From NCBI GenBank assembly GCA_030666935.1, contig DAOUWX010000093.1:1-7014 (forward strand): 7,014 nt of DNA. Reading direction: 5' to 3'. Both the position numbers and the translations under genes were made by a program. A model generated the notes under the pieces. The model saw only the letters and a program-made list of their open reading frames with translations. It searched no databases and was not told the origin of the DNA. The stretch comes from Atribacterota bacterium. GTDB lineage: Bacteria > Atribacterota > Phoenicimicrobiia > Phoenicimicrobiales > Phoenicimicrobiaceae. Every line of letters starts with the position of its first letter. Within the stretch, counting starts at the first letter, position 1. This document shows positions 1 through 5,596 of this stretch, piece after piece.

Positions 1-2
1 AC

Positions 3-134
3 GAAATTATAATTAAGGAGTTTACCGAGTATCCGCACGATGTATCAGCAGCCCTTGAAGGTTTGGAGAAGGACAAAATTGTACCGTTATCTTACACAAT
101 CCTCGGCCAGAAGAGCAAAAAACAATCCAGTTGA
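3..134 (+). CDS. C-terminal fragment of an unrecognised protein, cut by the left edge
   Basis: The third frame is open from the first bases of the window to a TGA at 132-134 and gives 43 residues, beginning EIIIKEFTEYPHDVSAALEG and ending in a Lys/Ser-rich, probably disordered tail (GQKSKKQSS). The other two plus-strand frames hit stops within the first 16 bases, so this is the only frame that could carry a gene entering from the left. It has no internal start with a ribosome binding site, as expected for a gene that begins outside the window. I do not recognise the family. No membrane segment or signature motif is visible. The long hairpin starting 58 bases after the stop may be its terminator. 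Confidence 0.6.
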   Translation, partial: EIIIKEFTEYPHDVSAALEGLEKDKIVPLSYTILGQKSKKQSS

Positions 135-191
135 GAAAATTAAAAGGCATTGTCTTATCTTAAAATAAAATTATTTTTCAGTCATAATGTC

Positions 192-251
192 AAGGGGATG
201 GTTCTTTATCACCCACTAAACGGTGACTTTGGTGATAGGGAGCATCCCCTT
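192..251 (+). terminator. long 21-bp hairpin, possible terminator or structured RNA
   Basis: Bases 192-213 pair with 231-251 to give 21 base pairs with a single bulged G (200 or 201) and a 17-base loop (214-230). Three of the pairs (U206-G238, U205-G239, U202-G242) are G-U wobbles that form only in plus-strand RNA, so a plus-strand transcript folds better than a minus-strand one. The helix is followed by only a short U tract (UUUAAUAUU), which is weak for an intrinsic terminator. The loop contains a second GGTGA (222-226) that could compete with GGTGA at 231-235 for TCACC at 209-213. It lies between the left-edge gene and the CsgG-like gene, so ending the first is the simplest role. A leader element of the second gene or a short palindromic repeat are alternatives. 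Confidence 0.45.
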
Positions 252-401
252 TAATATTCCGGAGAATTAGTTAATTTTAGAAATGCTAATAGAAGTTAAT
301 AATACTTTTTTAAAATAATTTTAAAAAAAGAAGGAAATTTAATATTGAATGTAGTATACAAAGGATAAAAGGAGATTAACAAAAAATAGGAGGTTATAAA
401 A

Positions 402-1355
402 ATGAGAAAGGAAAGAAATATAACTTTGAAAGTTTTAATGGTTTTAATAATTGTCTTAATGATTTCGAGTTTGGGATTTTCTAAAGAGCTGCCCAGAGTA
501 GCAGTTATCGGATTTGACTCAACTGCCCCGGGTTACATCTGGCATATTAATTCAGAGCTGTCCAAGGCAGCTACGGATTTAATGATAAATGCCCTGATAA
601 AGACCGAGCACTTTCGGGTATTCGAAAGGGTTAAGTTAGATGCTATCTTGAAAGAACAAGATTTTCAAGCTTATTCCGGAAGAGTTGACCCTTCTACTGC
701 GGTGAAAATTGGGAAAATGCTCGGTGTAGATTCAATAGTCACCGGAAGTGTTACCAGTATAATTTATAAGAAATCAGGAGGTATAAAATTAGGCCCCGTA
801 AGCTTAAAAAAATCATCTGCTTCAGTTACCGTAACAGTAAGGGCGATAAATGTTACAACAGGAGAAATTGTTTTTTCTGAAGTAAAAAAAGGAACCACTT
901 CCAAATCCGGAGTATCTATTCGTCTTCCTGTTGCCGGAGGATTAGGCTTGTCTTCTCAATCGGCAACCGATATTTTCTCTGCTATAGAAGACGTATGCCA
1001 GCAAGCTGCAGCGGAATTTGCGGCAAAGTTAGATAGTAAAGCAATGATAATCTCTTCCCTGCCTCTAGAAGGATATGTAGTCAAAGTAGAATCAACTTCA
1101 AGTGGGGAAATAACTAAAGTGTATATAAATCTGGGAGAAAATTCTGGCATCAAAGTAGGAGATGAAATAAAAATCTTCCAGGAAGGGGAAGTTATCTTAG
1201 ATCCTAAAACCAACGAAGTCCTGGATAGAGAATTAGATTTAATTGCTCAGGCAAGGATAATGACCGTTAAAGAAAAACTTTCTATAGCCCTGGTTACAAC
1301 TAAATTTTCCAATGCAGATATAATGCCCACCGACATTGTAGAAGTTATAAGATAA
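402..1355 (+). CDS. CsgG-family exported protein
   Basis: The protein has 317 residues. Residues 1-27 form a signal peptide: charged MRKER, a hydrophobic stretch at about 9-24, then a possible cleavage site after GFS. There is no lipobox cysteine, so unlike classical CsgG it is probably not a lipoprotein. Residues 30-215 have the CsgG pattern: a RVAVIGFDS strand, the segment LMINALIKTEHFRVFER (60-76), then GKMLGVDSIVTGSVT (104-118) and a VTVRAINVTTGEIVFSE strand pair (144-160). Residues 224-317 look like a separate beta-rich domain (GENSGIKVGDEIKIF, 245-259), of the type seen at the C-terminus of FlgT-like proteins. CsgG-family proteins act in the periplasm or outer membrane; true CsgG is the curli export pore. 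No curli subunit gene is present, so a secretion role is not shown. The start is supported by AGGAGGT at 388-394, seven bases upstream. I found no convincing promoter in 252-387. It heads a six-gene run. Confidence 0.8.
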   Translation: MRKERNITLKVLMVLIIVLMISSLGFSKELPRVAVIGFDSTAPGYIWHINSELSKAATDLMINALIKTEHFRVFERVKLDAILKEQDFQAYSGRVDPSTAVKIGKMLGVDSIVTGSVTSIIYKKSGGIKLGPVSLKKSSASVTVTVRAINVTTGEIVFSEVKKGTTSKSGVSIRLPVAGGLGLSSQSATDIFSAIEDVCQQAAAEFAAKLDSKAMIISSLPLEGYVVKVESTSSGEITKVYINLGENSGIKVGDEIKIFQEGEVILDPKTNEVLDRELDLIAQARIMTVKEKLSIALVTTKFSNADIMPTDIVEVIR

Positions 1356-1405
1356 AGAGGATAAAGATAAAAGAGTTTCTTGAAAACAGGAAAAGTAAAA
1401 ATAAT

Positions 1406-1978
1406 ATGACAAACAAGTTAAATGTGCAAATTAAATATCCCGAGATGGGAATCTGTGGTCTTTCTTGCAGACTTTGCCCCCGTTACCACACCGAAAGTAA
1501 AAGCAGATGCGGAGGGTGTAAAAGCGAATTTAGAATGTCTGCCGGGTGTCCTTTTATCACTTGTGCGATAAAGAAAAAAGGGATTGAATTTTGCTGGAAA
1601 TGTAAAGAAAATGAAACCTGTGAAAAGTGGAGAAAGCATAGAGAATTTAGCAAACGGGTTGATTCTTTCAAATGTTATCAGAAGTTGGAAAATAACATTG
1701 CTTTCATTCAGAAGAATGGAGTTAATGAGTTTGAAAAAATACAAAAAACAAGAGAGAATTTATTGAAAGAGATGTTGCAAGGATTTAATGAAGGACGTTC
1801 CAAGAGTTATTATTGTGTTGCTGCAACAGTTTTAGAGATTGAAGAATTAGAGGAGGCATTGACTAAGGCTAAGAAAGATTCGATTGGTTTAGAAATTAAA
1901 GGCAAATCCAAGGTTCTCCATTCAATATTGGAGGAAATTGCTGGGAGAAAAAATTATTACTTAAAATTAAGAAAATGA
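1406..1978 (+). CDS. cysteine-rich DUF3795-type protein, possible metal or Fe-S binder
   Basis: The protein has 190 residues, is soluble, and has no signal peptide or membrane segment. The N-terminal half has an ordered set of cysteines: C17-x3-C21-x2-C24 within MGICGLSCRLCPRY, C35-x2-C38 (CGGC), C48, C53, C63-x2-C66 and C72, with C90 and C137 further on. The ICGLSCRLCP opening and the CGGC pair are typical of DUF3795, a family of unknown function that is usually assumed to bind zinc or an Fe-S cluster. Residues 91-190 are Lys/Glu-rich and mostly helical, longer than the zinc-ribbon-like part and not assigned. The ribosome binding site is weak (AGGA, 1388-1391, 14 bases from the ATG). An in-frame ATG at 1445 has no better site, so the longer form is kept. 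It lies 50 bases after the CsgG-like gene and probably shares its transcript. Confidence 0.7.
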   Translation: MTNKLNVQIKYPEMGICGLSCRLCPRYHTESKSRCGGCKSEFRMSAGCPFITCAIKKKGIEFCWKCKENETCEKWRKHREFSKRVDSFKCYQKLENNIAFIQKNGVNEFEKIQKTRENLLKEMLQGFNEGRSKSYYCVAATVLEIEELEEALTKAKKDSIGLEIKGKSKVLHSILEEIAGRKNYYLKLRK

Positions 1979-2029
1979 AGAAAAAGAAATAATGCAGGTT
2001 CAGGTCTCAAAGGACAGAGGAGAAAGAAA

Positions 2030-2554
2030 ATGAAAAGTGAAAAAGGACATTTAAGAAAATCACACCAACATCGTGGTGACTTAACCGGTGAGCACGCTTT
2101 CAGCGATACGGGACAGTTAATTTTCCTGGTTGTCTTTCTTGTTATATGGATTGCAGACTCATTTGTATTCAAATATTCTACTTTCTTAACTCAATACGTA
2201 TCTAATTATATACGTGTTCCAATTGCTCTAATCGTATTAGTCATATCCGGATTATTGGCTTGGACTGGCCTAAAAATAGTATTTAGAGAGACAAAAGAAG
2301 AGCCGCAGGTAATCACAACCGGCGTATTTTCTATTGTACGCCATCCGATATACCTTAGCTTAATACTACTTTATCTTGGATTCATTTTATTATCGCTATC
2401 TCTCCTTTCATTTTTAGTGTGGATTTTAATAACAGTGTTTTACTATATGATCTCACGGTATGAAGAAAAACTTCTAATACAAAGGTTCGGATCGGCATAT
2501 GAGGAATATAAGAAGAAAGTACCCATGTTACTCCCGATTAAATTGCCACATTAA
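2030..2554 (+). CDS. integral membrane methyltransferase of the isoprenylcysteine/phospholipid type (ICMT/PEMT-like)
   Basis: The protein has 174 residues with hydrophobic segments at about 29-47, 63-85, and a pair between 107 and 141. The C-terminal half carries the family signature: TTGVFSIVRHPIYLS (96-110, with RHP at 104-106), a hydrophobic hairpin, then YEEKLLIQRFGSAYEEYKKKV (144-164) with the conserved EE and the FG-x2-Y-x2-Y pattern. In this superfamily these parts bind S-adenosylmethionine at the membrane face, and members methylate prenylated cysteines, phosphatidylethanolamine or other lipids. The bacterial substrate cannot be told from sequence. The first 25 residues are polar with four histidines (H7, H12, H14, H22), which is not part of the family core. 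The start is well supported by AGAGGAGA at 2016-2023. The gene is 51 bases after the DUF3795-type gene and 59 before the LapA-like gene. Confidence 0.85.
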   Translation: MKSEKGHLRKSHQHRGDLTGEHAFSDTGQLIFLVVFLVIWIADSFVFKYSTFLTQYVSNYIRVPIALIVLVISGLLAWTGLKIVFRETKEEPQVITTGVFSIVRHPIYLSLILLYLGFILLSLSLLSFLVWILITVFYYMISRYEEKLLIQRFGSAYEEYKKKVPMLLPIKLPH

Positions 2555-2613
2555 AGTGATATAATATTAATAATATATAATTAAAAGAAATCTAAGAAAG
2601 GGGTGAGATTTTT

Positions 2614-2955
2614 ATGCAGTTACAATTAATTGTAGCTATTGTTGTAGCTATTTTAGCTGTTGTATTTGCTCTTCAGAATGCAGTTCCTATTACAGTGAGT
2701 TTTCTGACTTGGAGATTTGAAAGCTCATTGGCGCTGGTGCTTTTGATTACTCTTGCTTTGGGAATTATAATGAGCTTATTGGTTTCAGTCCCCTCGGCAA
2801 TTAAAAAAATGAAATTGATTTCCAGTCAGAAGAAGAAAATTCAAGGATTAGAGAGCAGCCTTCAAAAAGAGAGTGGAAGCAAAACAAGGGAAGAGACCGG
2901 AATTAAAGTAGAAGAGGAAATCGAAAGCAATGAACCAGAACTACCCTTAGAATAA
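2614..2955 (+). CDS. LapA/DUF1049-domain small inner-membrane protein
   Basis: The protein has 113 residues. Two transmembrane helices (about 4-20 and 38-59) flank the family's hallmark FALQNAVPITVSFLTWRF (18-35), with the conserved QN at 21-22. This is the LapA domain (DUF1049), named for the E. coli protein that works with LapB to control lipopolysaccharide synthesis. Many bacteria carry such two-helix proteins without a known partner, so an LPS role is not established here, and no lapB-like gene is in the window. After the second helix comes a basic stretch (KKMK, KKK) with possible coiled-coil character (64-90), then an acidic disordered tail rich in Glu (93-113). The start is fixed by a strong ribosome binding site, AAAGGGGTGAG at 2597-2607, six bases before the ATG. 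Confidence 0.85.
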   Translation: MQLQLIVAIVVAILAVVFALQNAVPITVSFLTWRFESSLALVLLITLALGIIMSLLVSVPSAIKKMKLISSQKKKIQGLESSLQKESGSKTREETGIKVEEEIESNEPELPLE

Positions 2956-3021
2956 GTTATCCTTATTAAATCCCTGAATCGATATCATAAATTATTAGGT
3001 ATTATATTTATATAAATTAAA

Positions 3022-3039
3022 ACGAGGTGAATTGTATTG
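3022..3039 (+). promoter_or_regulatory. ribosome binding site and TTG start of corA
   Basis: ACGAGGTGA (3022-3030) lies six bases before TTG at 3037-3039 and is a good match to the 16S rRNA 3' end. The next in-frame ATG (3091) has no such site. Starting there would delete the conserved GLPPG segment that, as I remember it, precedes the equivalent position in T. maritima CorA. The TTG is therefore the likely start, and could lower translation compared with ATG. Confidence 0.75.
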
Positions 3040-4101
3040 CCTGAACTGGTTAAGAAAAAGTCAAAAAAGGTAGGACTTCCTCCTGGAAGCATGGTTCATA
3101 TCGGAAATAAGAGAGATGAAAAGGTAAAAATTACCATCGTGGACTATAGCGAAGCGAAATTTCAAGAGAAAGAAGCAAAATCTGTTGGAGAGTGTTTCCC
3201 TTATAAAGATAAATCGACTATAACCTGGATAAATATAGATGGCGTACATGAGATTAAAGTTATAGAAGAAATTGGAAAACATTTTAATTTACATCCTCTT
3301 ATTTTGGAAGATATTGTAGATACCGATCAACGTCCTAAAATAAAAGACTTTGGAGATTATATTTTTATTATTCTAAAGATGCTTTATTGTGATAAAAAGG
3401 GTAATGCAATAAAAGTTGAGCAGGTAAGTTTGATTCTGGGAAAGAATTACATCATCTCTTTCCAGGAAAGAGAAGGAGATGTATTTAGTTTTATTAGAGA
3501 GAGAATTAGAAATAATATTGGGCGAATAAGAAAATTAGGAGCAGATTACCTTCTTTATTCTTTAATAGACGCAATAGTTGACAACTATTTTATTATTATT
3601 GAAAAGTTAGATGAAGAAATAGAGAATTTAGAAGATAAAGTAATAATTCAGCCAAATTCCTCTAATGTGCAGGCAATTCATAAACTAAAGAGGGATTTAA
3701 TTTTTTTACGTAAATCTGTTTGGCCCTTAAGAGAAGTAATTAGTTTCCTGGAAAAAGGTGAATCTCCTCTTGTACTTGAATCTACCAATATTTATCTACG
3801 GGATGTGTATGGTCATACAATTCAGGTTATGGATACCGTAGAGACTTTAAGGGATATAATTTCAGGAATACTGGACATTTATCTTTCCAGTATAAATACC
3901 AGAATGAATGAAATTATGAAAATGTTAACTATTATTGCCACTATATTTATTCCTTTGACTTTCATAACTGGTATTTATGGGATGAATTTCCAATATATGC
4001 CAGAAATTAAATGGTTCTGGGGTTATCCTGCAGTTTTATCTATTATGGTGGCTATAGGGATAGGAATGCTTATCTATTTTAAAAGAAAAAAATGGATGTA
4101 A
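3037..4101 (+). CDS. corA: CorA-family divalent cation (Mg2+/Co2+) channel
   Basis: The protein has 354 residues, close to the 351 of T. maritima CorA, which it appears to match nearly end to end with a +3 offset (comparison from memory). CorA proteins are homopentameric inner-membrane channels that bring in Mg2+ and can carry Co2+ or Ni2+. Visible parts: a cytoplasmic alpha/beta domain (1-165) with GLPPGSMVHIG and HPLILEDIVDTDQRPK; a long stalk with ADYLLYSLIDAIVDNYF (169-185) and LKRDLIFLRKSVWPLREV (217-234); TM1 at about 295-313 ending in the selectivity motif YGMN (314-317); the periplasmic loop FQYMPEIKW; TM2 at about 327-347; and a basic tail KRKKWM. D92 and D256 fall where the regulatory Mg2+-sensing aspartates D89 and D253 lie in the Thermotoga protein. 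No Mg2+ riboswitch is evident in the 81 bases upstream. It is probably in an operon with the LapA-like and prepilin genes. Confidence 0.96.
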   Translation: MPELVKKKSKKVGLPPGSMVHIGNKRDEKVKITIVDYSEAKFQEKEAKSVGECFPYKDKSTITWINIDGVHEIKVIEEIGKHFNLHPLILEDIVDTDQRPKIKDFGDYIFIILKMLYCDKKGNAIKVEQVSLILGKNYIISFQEREGDVFSFIRERIRNNIGRIRKLGADYLLYSLIDAIVDNYFIIIEKLDEEIENLEDKVIIQPNSSNVQAIHKLKRDLIFLRKSVWPLREVISFLEKGESPLVLESTNIYLRDVYGHTIQVMDTVETLRDIISGILDIYLSSINTRMNEIMKMLTIIATIFIPLTFITGIYGMNFQYMPEIKWFWGYPAVLSIMVAIGIGMLIYFKRKKWM

Positions 4102-4124
4102 AATTAATCGAAGAGGAATAGCTA

Positions 4125-4544
4125 ATGAGAAATAAAAAGGGCTTTACCTTAATTGCATTATTAATAGTAGCCTCTATCATCGGACTATCTGCTTTAATCG
4201 GATTAAGATTCTATACTGGCAACCAACAAGGAAAGACAGAAAATACTGTTTTTCAGGAAAAGGCAAAAGACACTATAGTTCAAGCTAATGCCGCAGCCAT
4301 CCAAAGTTTATTACTGACAGCGCTTGTTAGTGGAGATATTAATCGTGATGAGGCTGTAGAACTTGCTCAAAATGCCGGTTTACAAAATCCTTATAATGAA
4401 GTTGCTATGAATACATCAGAATGGTTTCCGGAGATTGCTGATGCCCTTGGTGAAATCCAGATTACCTTACTTGCAGAAACTTTTTATATTCAAGGATATG
4501 GAGCTGATGGTTTACTTCCCAATATTCTTACAGTAAAAAAATAA
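4125..4544 (+). CDS. type IV prepilin-like protein lacking Glu5
   Basis: The protein has 139 residues and begins with a class III signal: leader MRNKKG, prepilin peptidase site G6|F7, then FTLIALLIVASIIGLSALIG, a hydrophobic helix of about 20 residues. This is the N-methylation motif of type IV pilins and type II secretion pseudopilins, which are cut and methylated by a PilD-type peptidase and assembled into fibres at the inner membrane. Mature position 5, normally Glu (FTLIE), is Ala11 here (codon GCA, one base from GAA). Residues 40-139 are a small soluble domain with a helical AAAIQSLLLTALVSGD stretch and NPYN (88-91); no cysteines and no close family were recognised. AGAGGAA (4112-4118) supports the start. 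It follows corA by 23 bases, and no other pilus gene is in the window. A minor pilin, a pseudopilin tip subunit or an unrelated adapted protein are all possible. Confidence 0.8.
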   Translation: MRNKKGFTLIALLIVASIIGLSALIGLRFYTGNQQGKTENTVFQEKAKDTIVQANAAAIQSLLLTALVSGDINRDEAVELAQNAGLQNPYNEVAMNTSEWFPEIADALGEIQITLLAETFYIQGYGADGLLPNILTVKK

Positions 4545-4588
4545 TTAATTATCTGGAGGCAAAGCAAGTACCTTACCTTTTATTTTTC

Positions 4589-4617
4589 TTGCAAATCCTG
4601 ACTAATCTTGTTATAAT
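4589..4617 (+). promoter_or_regulatory. sigma-70-type promoter upstream of cysM
   Basis: TTGCAA (-35, 4589-4594; four of six bases match TTGACA) and a perfect TATAAT (-10, 4612-4617) are separated by exactly 17 bases in the gap between the prepilin gene and cysM. Transcription would begin near 4624. It is the best promoter-like sequence I found in the window. An intrinsic terminator begins about 17 bases after the predicted start, so transcripts must read through that to reach cysM. Confidence 0.65.
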
Positions 4618-4640
4618 TCATAATTAAGAAATTATTTTTT

Positions 4641-4673
4641 CCTGCCAAAGGACCGTCCTCTGGCAGGGTTTTT
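4641..4673 (+). terminator. intrinsic terminator between the prepilin gene and cysM
   Basis: CCTGCCA (4641-4647) pairs with TGGCAGG (4661-4667), and inside it AGGA (4649-4652) pairs with TCCT (4656-4659) around a CCG loop. One A/C mismatch separates the two helices. A five-T run follows (4669-4673). This is a textbook Rho-independent terminator on the plus strand. It would end the six-gene run that starts at 402. Because the ribosome binding site of cysM begins only 13 bases after the T run, there is no room for another promoter, so the hairpin may also act as an attenuator for cysM. Confidence 0.88.
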
Positions 4674-4699
4674 GCACTAACTTATGGAGGTTTATTTTT

Positions 4700-5596
4700 A
4701 TGCTTGTAAATTCCGTTCTGGACGCAATAGGAAATGTCCCTTTAATTCAATTAAAAAAGATGTCTTCGGGAAATGTATTTGTAAAAGCTGAACATCTAAA
4801 TCCCGGGGGGAGTATTAAAGATAGAGTAGCTAAACACATTATCAGAATAGCGGAAAAAGAAGGAAAGCTTAAACCGGGGATGACCATTATTGAGGCAACT
4901 TCCGGGAATACCGGAATTGGCTTAACTTTGGTGGGGGTGCAGAAGGGCTACCAGGTAATCTGTGTGATGCCTGATAATATGAGTGAAGAACGGAAGAAAA
5001 TAATTTATGCCTTTGGAGGAGATATAATTTTTACCTCTGCTGAAGGAAGCCTGCCCGGAAGCATAAAAAAGATGCGGGAGATTACCGAAGCAGAACCGGA
5101 TAAATATTTTGTTGCTGACCAATTTGTAAATCCCCATAACCCGGAGATTCATTATCAGCAAATTGCCCCTGAAATCTGGAAGGAAATGAAAGGGAAAGTA
5201 GATGTACTTGTAGCTGGAGTAGGAAGCGGAGGAACTCTTCAAGGTATTGGAAAATTTTTAAAGGAAAAGAATCCTAAAGTAAAAATCGTAGCAGTAGAAC
5301 CAAAAAACAGTTCCGCCTTATTAGGCCAAGAACCGGGTCTCCACCAGATTCAGGGAATCGGTGACGGATTTATCCCTGCTGTCCTGGATGTAAAAATAGT
5401 AGATATGGTATTTACCGTAACTGATGAAGAAGCTATTGAAACTACCCGTCAACTCTCCAAAGAAGAGGGATTATTGGTAGGAACTTCATCCGGAGCTAAT
5501 GTCTTTGCCGCTTTACATGTAGATAATGGAAGAAACCGGGTAGTGACTGTACTGCCTGATCGGGCAGAGAGATATTTCAGTACCGCCCTCCTTTAG
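4700..5596 (+). CDS. cysM: cysteine synthase, CysM-type (O-acetylserine sulfhydrylase)
   Basis: The protein has 298 residues (E. coli CysM has 303). It is a cytosolic fold-type II PLP enzyme that makes L-cysteine from O-acetylserine, or a related activated serine, and sulfide or thiosulfate. The PLP Schiff-base lysine is K40 in NPGGSIKDR (34-42). The substrate loop is EATSGNTG (65-72). The PLP phosphate-binding loop is GVGSGGT (173-179). The asparagine-type loop and GTSSGAN (261-267) near the C-terminus are also present. Three details favour CysM over CysK: KDR after GGS, EATSGNTG rather than EPTSGNTG, and the PDRAERYFSTALL ending (compare DRGDRYLST in E. coli CysM, from memory). The assignment to CysM, and so the choice of sulfur donor, remains inference. 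GGAGG (4686-4690) is nine bases upstream. No cysE or sulfate-assimilation gene is nearby. The 3' end overlaps the convergent HD-GYP gene by four bases. Confidence 0.9.
   Translation: MLVNSVLDAIGNVPLIQLKKMSSGNVFVKAEHLNPGGSIKDRVAKHIIRIAEKEGKLKPGMTIIEATSGNTGIGLTLVGVQKGYQVICVMPDNMSEERKKIIYAFGGDIIFTSAEGSLPGSIKKMREITEAEPDKYFVADQFVNPHNPEIHYQQIAPEIWKEMKGKVDVLVAGVGSGGTLQGIGKFLKEKNPKVKIVAVEPKNSSALLGQEPGLHQIQGIGDGFIPAVLDVKIVDMVFTVTDEEAIETTRQLSKEEGLLVGTSSGANVFAALHVDNGRNRVVTVLPDRAERYFSTALL

Noticed and set aside
192..251. Palindrome as abutting insertion-sequence ends
   Set aside because: The ends vaguely recall ISL3-type termini, but there is no transposase, no direct target duplication, and the flanks are inverted rather than direct repeats; kept as an RNA hairpin.
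345..360. TTGAAT and TATACA as a promoter for the CsgG-like gene
   Set aside because: The two are only four bases apart, and no -35 match lies at 16-18 bases from TATACA, so the pair cannot form a standard promoter.
1418..1744. 108-codon minus-strand reading frame opposite the DUF3795-type gene
   Set aside because: Its Phe/Leu-rich composition is the mirror of Lys/Glu codons of the plus-strand gene, which has an ordered cysteine motif.
1957..2172. 71-codon minus-strand frame covering the gap at 1979-2029
   Set aside because: It overlaps both neighbours, has low-complexity Phe/Leu content, and sits opposite the strong ribosome binding site of the methyltransferase gene.
2950..2966. AATAAG / CTTATT inverted repeat after the LapA-like gene as a terminator
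   Set aside because: It is only six AT-rich pairs with no T run after it, too weak to call.
3091..3093. ATG as alternative start of corA
   Set aside because: It has no ribosome binding site and would remove the conserved GLPPG segment; TTG at 3037 has GAGGTGA at the right distance.
4555..4559. GGAGG suggesting a leader peptide before cysM
   Set aside because: No ATG, GTG or TTG occurs at a usable distance downstream.
4922..5242. 106-codon minus-strand reading frame inside cysM
   Set aside because: It lies wholly opposite a clear enzyme-coding gene, has no recognisable motif or ribosome binding site, and is explained by codon structure of cysM.
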